7,654 nt of DNA from an uncultured Clostridia bacterium (GTDB lineage Bacteria; Bacillota; Clostridia; Christensenellales; Aristaeellaceae): positions 1-7,654 of the forward strand of contig CAMJXZ010000153.1 in NCBI GenBank assembly GCA_946409855.1, in the 5' to 3' direction. Position 1 is the stretch's first letter; every line of letters starts with the position of its first letter. Below are positions 1 through 4,912 of this stretch, piece by piece. The position numbers and the translations under genes are program-made. The notes below the pieces were generated by a model. The model worked only from the letters and a program-made list of their open reading frames with translations, ran no database searches and was not told the origin of the DNA.

Positions 1-201
1 CAGCCACTCGATCGCTTCCGCGCCGTTTCCAGTGTTGTTGTCCTGTTTAAAACGGCCCATTGTGGTGGCGGCGCCCACCGAGACATTCGGATTGATCCGA
101 GGCTGCCGGACCGTCTGGTACGGAACCAACTCCGCTGACGCGGAAGTTATCATGGCTGCAAGGATCATGGCTAAAGCAAGCGTTCTCATCAATGGCTTCA
201 T
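1..201 (-). CDS. Secreted protein, N-terminal fragment, DUF6273-like (cut by left edge)
   Basis: The first 67 codons of a minus-strand gene continue beyond position 1. The ATG at 201 has an AGGAGG ribosome binding site (209-214) 7 nt upstream. Residues 1-23 form a classical signal peptide: K2 and R6, a hydrophobic stretch LALAMILAAMI, then an SASA cleavage site before ELVPYQ. The mature part ends with GRFKQDNNTGNGAEAIEWL (residues 49-67). This resembles the opening of the DUF6273 domain common in secreted proteins of Clostridia, typically FG-x-Y-x-QDNN-x-x-NGKE-x-IEWLVLD. I recognise this pattern from memory without a search. The function of DUF6273 is not established, so only export and the probable domain are claimed. 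The gene lies downstream of the glgD terminator and so should have its own promoter in the 202-486 gap. Confidence 0.72.
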   Translation of the reverse strand, partial: MKPLMRTLALAMILAAMITSASAELVPYQTVRQPRINPNVSVGAATTMGRFKQDNNTGNGAEAIEWL

Positions 202-422
202 TTTCTTTCCTCCTCTTCGTGTTTGGGCAGGCAGCGTTTTTTTATCTTCCGGTACTCTTTTCAGTCAGGCTGCTGATTGTGGAAAGTATACCATGACCGC
301 GGGGGAACCCGTAGCTGAGGTTTTTCCGGATTTGTGTCATGATACCGATCCCCATATGGAAGCCTTCTTTTCCGCTGCAGTTATCACATGATATAACAGC
401 AATATGCGGCGTATATCCGTCC

Positions 423-552
423 TCCATCCGATTGACCTGAGATGTTTTGCCGGGGGCACGGCCTGCCCCGCGGTTGGTTATTCATAAGAAAAACCGGAGC
501 GGTTTGTTTCGCCCGCCCCGGCTCATTTGTGTATGCCATTCAATCGGATGGA
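423..552. repeat. 13-bp perfect inverted repeat flanking the glgD terminator
   Basis: TCCATCCGATTGA at 423-435 is the exact reverse complement of TCAATCGGATGGA at 540-552. The arms enclose 104 bp that hold a GC-rich hairpin (451-470) and the glgD terminator (487-523). A weaker outer pairing exists between 406-416 and 570-580 (9 of 11 bases). I see no target-site duplication next to the arms. It could be the ends of a small non-coding element, a decayed palindromic repeat, or chance. If the terminator works, a glgD transcript would stop before reaching the left arm, so a simple RNA stem is unlikely in normal termination. Confidence 0.5.
487..523 (-). terminator. Rho-independent terminator of glgCD
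   Basis: Read on the minus strand, CCGGGGCGG pairs with CCGCTCCGG (9 bp with one G-T wobble; arms at 513-521 and 494-502). The loop is about 10 nt, and TTTTTCTT follows (487-493). The stem begins about 75 bp after the glgD stop codon, with no gene between, so it closes the glgC-glgD transcript. Confidence 0.85.
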
Positions 553-595
553 TGCTGAACCAGCGCTGTATGTCCGCCGCTCAGCGGAATACGGA

Positions 596-1717
596 TCAGA
601 CCGTCAGCCCCTTGGTGATCAGCACCGGGTAGTTGGCGGCGCCGATCAGGCGGGTGGATTCGCGCACCGCGGACTGCTTGTCCATGATGACGTAATCGAC
701 CTCCGCCAGCGGCTCAATCCGGCCGTCCTGCATGACGATGGAGTTGCGGATGCAGGCGCCCTTGCCGACGCGCACCCCGCGGAACAGCACGCAGTTTTCC
801 ACCGTGCCTTCGATGACGCAGCCGTCGGCGATCAGGCTGTTGGCCACCTTGGCGCCGGGCAGATAACGGGTGGGCATTTCGTCGCGGAGCTTGGTCAGGA
901 CCGGCTTGTCATCCGGGAAGATGGAGGCGCGGTTCTTGGCGTCCAGCAGGTCCATGTTGCACTGGTAATAGGCTTCCACCGAGTCGATGGCCCAGACGTG
1001 GCTCTTGCACTCGTAGCCGTGCACCTTGAGGCTGCCGTCGTGCACGCCGGTCTGCAGCATCTGGCGGGTGAAATGATAGTGGCCGCGGCTGGTGGACAGG
1101 TCGATCAGGGAGATCAGCAGCTCCCTGCGCAGGCAGAAGACCTCCAGCATGGTGTTGTCAAACCGGGAGATCATGGGATCCACCTCGATCTGCGTGACCT
1201 TGCCGTCGGGCTGCACTTCGCAGTACTTGCCCTGGCTGGTGCGGCGGATGCCCTTTTCCTTGGTGTACATCAGGGTAATGTCCGCGCCGGATTTTTCATG
1301 TTCCTCCACCATGTCCTCAAAGTCGCACTGGTAGAGCATAAAGCTGTTGGTCAGGACGATGTACTTTTCCTTGCAGGAACGCAGGAAAGGCAGGTTGCTG
1401 TGCAGCGCGTCCAGGAAGCCTTCGTAGACGCCCACGCTGTCCTTCAGCAGGAAGGGGGGCAGGATCGTCAGGCCCGCGCGCTTGCCGTGCAGGTCCCATT
1501 CCTTGCCGGAACCGATATGGTCCAGCATGCTGCGGTAGTTGCGCTGCATGATGATGCCGATGTTGCGGATGCCGCTGTTGACCATGCTGGACAGAGGAAA
1601 GTCGATCAGACGATAGCGGGAAAGCATTGGCACGGCGGCGATGGCACGGACAGCCGTCAGCTCCCGCAGGCGGGTGTCCATCTCGCCGGTATAAATGAGG
1701 CCCATAATATCACTCAT
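596..1717 (-). CDS. glgD: GlgD, non-catalytic subunit of glucose-1-phosphate adenylyltransferase
   Basis: This 373-residue paralogue of GlgC is found with it in Bacillota; in Geobacillus it is known to raise GlgC activity in a heteromeric enzyme. The nucleotidyltransferase fold is recognisable (YRLIDFPLSSMVNSGI at 35-50, GSGKEWDL at 69-76), as is a C-terminal left-handed beta-helix of hexapeptides (about 290-345). The catalytic hallmarks are lost. The GGxGxRL loop is replaced by YTGEMDTRLRELT (9-21), and the SGDH segment with the catalytic aspartate is replaced by LTNSFMLYQ (122-130). It is therefore inferred to be regulatory or structural. The ATG at 1717 has AGGAG (1727-1731) 9 nt upstream. 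It lies 28 bp after glgC on the same strand, so the two are almost certainly cotranscribed, and a terminator follows. The cytoplasmic role is in glycogen synthesis. Confidence 0.95.
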   Translation of the reverse strand: MSDIMGLIYTGEMDTRLRELTAVRAIAAVPMLSRYRLIDFPLSSMVNSGIRNIGIIMQRNYRSMLDHIGSGKEWDLHGKRAGLTILPPFLLKDSVGVYEGFLDALHSNLPFLRSCKEKYIVLTNSFMLYQCDFEDMVEEHEKSGADITLMYTKEKGIRRTSQGKYCEVQPDGKVTQIEVDPMISRFDNTMLEVFCLRRELLISLIDLSTSRGHYHFTRQMLQTGVHDGSLKVHGYECKSHVWAIDSVEAYYQCNMDLLDAKNRASIFPDDKPVLTKLRDEMPTRYLPGAKVANSLIADGCVIEGTVENCVLFRGVRVGKGACIRNSIVMQDGRIEPLAEVDYVIMDKQSAVRESTRLIGAANYPVLITKGLTV

Positions 1718-1745
1718 GGCGTTTATCTCCTCTCATCCGTTATGG

Positions 1746-2918
1746 TCAGGGTTCGTACTGTACGCCGGCGGGGACCACGGCCTCCGCGGCGACACGGACG
1801 TTGATGCCGACAACGGCGATATCCCCGTCGGCCTCGCCGATGCTGGCGCCGGCGCCGATCCGCGCGTTTTCAGCGATGATAGAACGCACCACATGAGCGC
1901 CGGGCCCGATATGGGCGCCGGGCAGCAGGACACTGTCGATGACCTGGGCGCCCTTTTCAATGACGCAGTTGGTGGAAACAACGCTGTGGGTGACCGTGCC
2001 TTCGACGATGCAGCCTTCCGTGATCAGGCAGCGGCTGAGCTCCGCGCCCTGCGCGATGTACTGGGGCAGATAGCCTTCGTTCCGGGCGTAGATGCGCCAC
2101 TGCTTGTCATGCAGGTCGATATCGGGCCGGTCGTTCAGCAGGTCCATATTGGCTTCCCAGAGGCTGGCGATGGTGCCCACGTCCTTCCAGTAGCCGGAGA
2201 AGGTGTAGGCGGTCAGCTTGCAGCCGTCGCCCAGCATCTTGGGGATGATGTTCTTGCCGAAGTCGTTGGAGGAAGCGGGATCGGCCTCGTCGTCGATCAG
2301 GTACTTGCGCAGCTTCTCCCAGCTGAACACGTACACGCCCATGCTGGCGTTGTTGGACTTGGGCTGCTTGGGCTTTTCCTCGAATTCGATGATATTGTCA
2401 TCCGCGTCGGTGTTCATGATGCCAAAGCGGCTGGCCTCATCCCACGGCACCTGGCGCACGGCGATGGTCGCGTCCGCCTCGTGGTGCTGATGGTGCTTGA
2501 TCATGGCGGCGTAGTCCATCTTGTAGATATGGTCGCCGGAAAGGATCAGCACGTAATCGGGGTTGTACTGTTCGATGAAGGCCAGGTTCTGATAGATGGC
2601 GTTCGCGGTGCCCTTGTACCAGGTGCCGGAGGAGCCGGTCTGGTAGGGCGGCAGCACGAACACGCCGCCGCTGGTCACGTCCAGGTCCCACGGGGCGCCG
2701 GAGCCGAGGTAGGCATTCAATTCCAGCGGGCGGTACTGGGTCAATACGCCCACTACGTCGATGCCGCTGTTGGCGCAGTTGCTGAGCGGGAAATCGATGA
2801 TACGGTACTTGCCGCCAAAGGGAACCGCAGGTTTAGCCATATGGCTGGTCAGGATACCAAGACGACTTCCCTGCCCGCCTGCCAGCAGCATAGCGACGCA
2901 GCGCTTTTTGCGCAGCAT
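1746..2918 (-). CDS. glgC: GlgC, glucose-1-phosphate adenylyltransferase (ADP-glucose pyrophosphorylase)
   Basis: The enzyme makes ADP-glucose and pyrophosphate from ATP and glucose-1-phosphate, the committed step of bacterial glycogen synthesis. Seen here (390-residue numbering): the nucleotide loop AGGQGSRLG (13-21), AKPAVPFGGKYRIIDFPLSN (28-47), the catalytic-aspartate segment SGDHIYKMDY (127-136), the glucose-1-phosphate lysine in FEEKP (179-183), YWKDVGT (243-249), and a C-terminal left-handed beta-helix of hexapeptide repeats (about 293-375). All key catalytic positions are intact, in contrast to GlgD. In-frame ATGs exist at 2951 and 2924, but AAGGAG (2927-2932) lies 8 nt before the ATG at 2918 and too close to the one at 2924, so 2918 is chosen. 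The resulting length fits the family (about 380 residues in Bacillus). It is first in a two-gene operon with glgD. glgA, glgB and glgP are not in this window. Confidence 0.96.
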   Translation of the reverse strand: MLRKKRCVAMLLAGGQGSRLGILTSHMAKPAVPFGGKYRIIDFPLSNCANSGIDVVGVLTQYRPLELNAYLGSGAPWDLDVTSGGVFVLPPYQTGSSGTWYKGTANAIYQNLAFIEQYNPDYVLILSGDHIYKMDYAAMIKHHQHHEADATIAVRQVPWDEASRFGIMNTDADDNIIEFEEKPKQPKSNNASMGVYVFSWEKLRKYLIDDEADPASSNDFGKNIIPKMLGDGCKLTAYTFSGYWKDVGTIASLWEANMDLLNDRPDIDLHDKQWRIYARNEGYLPQYIAQGAELSRCLITEGCIVEGTVTHSVVSTNCVIEKGAQVIDSVLLPGAHIGPGAHVVRSIIAENARIGAGASIGEADGDIAVVGINVRVAAEAVVPAGVQYEP

Positions 2919-2980
2919 ATCCATCACTCCTTGTTTTTTGTTTTTCACCAATAGCTGATGAAGAAAATCTGCTTATATCA

Positions 2981-3009
2981 ACTATATCCCTTTTTGTCGG
3001 ATAATACAA
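2981..3009 (-). promoter_or_regulatory. Putative promoter of glgCD
   Basis: On the minus strand, TTGTAT (3004-3009) and TATAGT (2981-2986) are separated by 17 bp. Transcription would start near 2974, giving a leader of about 56 nt before the glgC start at 2918. The gap is clearly AT-richer than the genes on both sides. Confidence 0.6.
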
Positions 3010-3025
3010 TGGAAGGAATGGAAAG

Positions 3026-3056
3026 GATTTTGACATGTAAAATCTGTTCTGATTTT
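3026..3056. repeat. Three alternating 6-bp arms between pgi and glgC
   Basis: GATTTT (3026-3031), AAAATC (3039-3044) and GATTTT (3051-3056) are mutually complementary, so the middle arm can pair with either neighbour through loops of 7 or 6 nt. They lie between the pgi stop codon and the -35 box of the glgC promoter. No T-tract follows on the minus strand, so this is not a standard pgi terminator. It may be an operator with repeated half-sites or alternative RNA hairpins in the pgi 3' end. AT-rich 6-mers can also recur by chance. Confidence 0.4.
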
Positions 3057-3079
3057 TGCCGTCATCATCCGCATCGGTA

Positions 3080-4663
3080 TTAAATCCCCATCAGGTCGCT
3101 GAAGGCTTTGAGGGCGCCGTCGGTCTGGTGCGCCAGCACCTTCTTGGCCAGCACCTTGCCCAGCTGGACGCCTTCCTGGTCGAAGCTGTTGATGTTCCAC
3201 AGGAAGCCCTGGAACATGACCTTGTTTTCAAAGTGGGCCAGCAGGGCGCCCAGGGCCTCGGGGGTCAGGGTGTCGCCCGCGATGATGCTGGAGGGACGGG
3301 CGCCGGCGAAGGCCTTGTTGGGGTTATCGTCGTCCTTGCCACAGGCGAACGCCATGATCTGGGCGACGACGTTGGCGCACAGCTTCTGCTGGCTGGTGGA
3401 ACCCTGAATGTCCACATCCACGCCCAGCTGGCTGTTTTTAAAGCCCACGAACTGCAGCGGGATCACGTCCGTCCCCTGGTGCAGCAGCTGATAGAAGGAG
3501 TGCTGGCCGTTGGTGCCGGGCTCGCCGAAGATGATGGGGCCGGTCACGTAATTCACCGGGCCGCCGAAGCGGTTGACGGATTTGCCGTTGGATTCCATGT
3601 CCAGCTGCTGGAGATGGGCGGGGAAGCGGGAAAGCGCCTGGGAATAGGGCAGCACCGCCGTGGCGGAATAGCCCAGGACGTTCCGCTCGTAGACGCCGAT
3701 CAGCGCGTCCAGCATGTCGGGGTTCAGGAGCGGGTCCTTTTCGGCGGCCAGACGGTCTTCCTCCGCCGCGCCGTTTAAGAAGCGGGCGAACACGTCCGGG
3801 CCGAAGGCCAGGCTCAGCACCGCTCCGCCCACGCAGGAGGTGGAGGAGTAGCGGCCGCCGATGTAATCGTCCATGAAGAACGCGGCCAGGTAATCGCTGC
3901 TGCGGGCCAGGGGAGAGGTCTCGCTGGTGACGGCGATCATGTGCCGGGCGGGATCCAGTCCGGCGGCGCGCAGGGCGTTCTTGACGAAGGATTCGTTGGT
4001 CAGGGTTTCCAGGGTCGTGCCGGACTTGGAAACGAGGATGAACAGGGAGCGGGGCAGATCGATATCGGCCAGCACCGCCGCGGCGTCGTCCGGGTCCACG
4101 TTGCTGATGAAGCGCGCGGCCATGCGGAAGCATCCGTTTTTCTTTGCCCAGTTCTCAAGCGCCAGATACATCGCCCGGGGGCCCAGGTCGCTGCCGCCGA
4201 TGCCGATCTGCACGACGGTGGTGAACTTTTCGCCCTGGGCGTTGGTGATTTCGCCCTTGTGCACTTTGGCGGCGAAATCGGCGGCCTTCTGCTGCTCGCG
4301 GACATAAAAGGCCCGCTTGTTGACGCCGTCCGCCAGGACGTCTTTGCCCAGCTGGCCGCGGGTCAGCTGGTGAAGCACCAGGCGTTTTTCACCGGTGTTG
4401 ATCACTTCGCCCTCGTAAAGCGCCTGGTATTTTTCGCTGAGCTGCGCTTCTTCGGCCAGCGCTTTGAGGCATTCGAGCACCTTGTCGTCCACCGCTTTGG
4501 CGGCGTAATGGTAGGAAAGCCCCGCCGCCATGGGGACAAAGTACTTTCCGACGCGTTCCGCGCCCGCTTCGCCCTGCATCGCCAGGCGCAGGTCCACGGG
4601 GGTTACGTCCTTTTGGAGGGCCTCATAGCTTTTGAGCTCATCCAGATTTTTCCAGGAAACCAT
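3080..4663 (-). CDS. pgi: Glucose-6-phosphate isomerase
   Basis: It interconverts glucose-6-phosphate and fructose-6-phosphate in the cytoplasm (glycolysis and gluconeogenesis). In 527-residue numbering: IGIGGSDLGPR (about 153-163), the phosphate-binding SKSGTTLET (212-220), signature 1 DDYIGGRYSSTSCVG (265-279), the catalytic glutamate in MESNGK (E357), the ring-opening histidine in GTNGQH (H388), and signature 2 ending SFDQEGVQLGK with the catalytic lysine K503. Length and spacing match the long E. coli/eukaryote type rather than the roughly 450-residue Bacillus type. Signature 2 has Q where the common consensus has E (GVELGK), while the active-site residues are kept. ATGs at 4696 and 4672 are in frame, but AAAGGA (4672-4677) lies 8 nt before the ATG at 4663 and overlaps the one at 4672, so 4663 is preferred. 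It sits upstream of glgCD on the same strand. I see no clear terminator between them, so readthrough is possible. Confidence 0.96.
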   Translation of the reverse strand: MVSWKNLDELKSYEALQKDVTPVDLRLAMQGEAGAERVGKYFVPMAAGLSYHYAAKAVDDKVLECLKALAEEAQLSEKYQALYEGEVINTGEKRLVLHQLTRGQLGKDVLADGVNKRAFYVREQQKAADFAAKVHKGEITNAQGEKFTTVVQIGIGGSDLGPRAMYLALENWAKKNGCFRMAARFISNVDPDDAAAVLADIDLPRSLFILVSKSGTTLETLTNESFVKNALRAAGLDPARHMIAVTSETSPLARSSDYLAAFFMDDYIGGRYSSTSCVGGAVLSLAFGPDVFARFLNGAAEEDRLAAEKDPLLNPDMLDALIGVYERNVLGYSATAVLPYSQALSRFPAHLQQLDMESNGKSVNRFGGPVNYVTGPIIFGEPGTNGQHSFYQLLHQGTDVIPLQFVGFKNSQLGVDVDIQGSTSQQKLCANVVAQIMAFACGKDDDNPNKAFAGARPSSIIAGDTLTPEALGALLAHFENKVMFQGFLWNINSFDQEGVQLGKVLAKKVLAHQTDGALKAFSDLMGI

Positions 4664-4705
4664 GGAAATCATCCTTTCTTTATGCGTGATGTGCATTGTG
4701 ATCGC

Positions 4706-4719
4706 GCCGGCGGGCCGGC
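4706..4719. other. GC-rich hairpin in the pgi leader
   Basis: GCCGG (4706-4710) pairs with CCGGC (4715-4719) around a 4-nt loop, in the predicted 5' untranslated region of pgi. It is not adjacent to the ribosome binding site (4672-4677). It could modestly affect mRNA stability; no specific function is claimed. Confidence 0.35.
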
Positions 4720-4738
4720 ATTCGCAAAACCTATATAT

Positions 4739-4767
4739 ATTATAGCTGAAAAGCCGCTGCTCCGCAA
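4739..4767 (-). promoter_or_regulatory. Putative pgi promoter
   Basis: On the minus strand a perfect TATAAT (4739-4744) lies 17 bp downstream of TTGCGG (4762-4767). The predicted start near 4732 gives a leader of about 69 nt. A 5-bp inverted repeat TGCTC/GAGCA (4758-4762 and 4768-4772) brackets the -35 box exactly and could be an operator. Confidence 0.65.
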
Positions 4768-4834
4768 GAGCAATATCTGAAAAAGAAAAGAACCTCCGGC
4801 AATCGCAGGCAGGGAAAAATCGGGAATTTTTGGC

Positions 4835-4863
4835 TTTACATTCCGCCGTTAAAAATGTATAAT
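4835..4863 (+). promoter_or_regulatory. Strong promoter of the nucleotidase gene
   Basis: TTTACA (4835-4840), a 17-bp spacer and a perfect TATAAT (4858-4863) make a near-consensus housekeeping promoter. The start would fall near 4870, leaving a leader of about 43 nt. This leader carries GGGAGGAG (4896-4903), 9 nt before the ATG. The palindrome GAGATATCTC (4901-4910) overlaps the end of that site. The promoter is back to back with that of pgi, with about 67 bp between the two -35 boxes. Confidence 0.85.
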
Positions 4864-4912
4864 AACTGACGGCGAAAGTACGCCTAAATCATATCGGGAG
4901 GAGATATCTCTG

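Larger units (their letters stand above)
202..595. other. Intergenic region between glgD and the secreted-protein gene
   Basis: No credible gene lies in these 394 bases. The right part is the glgD 3' region with its terminator (487-523). The left part must hold the promoter of the secreted-protein gene. The best -10 candidate on the minus strand is TATACT (285-290), but no good -35 box sits 16-18 bp upstream of it, so this promoter is weakly supported. A GC-rich hairpin (451-470, arms CGGGGGCA and TGCCCCG with one bulge) has no T-tract on either strand. A short inverted repeat GTTAT/ATAAC lies at 379-396. A 61-codon open frame (242-427, minus) has no ribosome binding site and is not taken as a gene. 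Confidence 0.6.

Noticed and set aside
242..427. A 61-codon minus-strand open frame in the gap after glgD
   Set aside because: No ribosome binding site, no recognisable motif, and it overlaps the region expected to hold the promoter of the secreted-protein gene.
451..470. GC-rich hairpin considered as a second terminator
   Set aside because: Neither strand has a T-tract after the stem, and a good terminator for glgD lies at 487-523.
527..2954. Long plus-strand open frames (527-1804 and 1695-2954) opposite glgD and glgC
   Set aside because: They are antisense shadows with skewed composition (A, V, H, D, G), no motifs and no ribosome binding site. The minus-strand products are unmistakable.
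3030..3035. TTGACA on the plus strand considered as a -35 box
   Set aside because: No -10-like hexamer lies 16-18 bp downstream, and no plus-strand gene follows.
3056..4780. Plus-strand open frames of 240 and 279 codons opposite pgi
   Set aside because: Antisense shadows of pgi, whose catalytic motifs are all on the minus strand.
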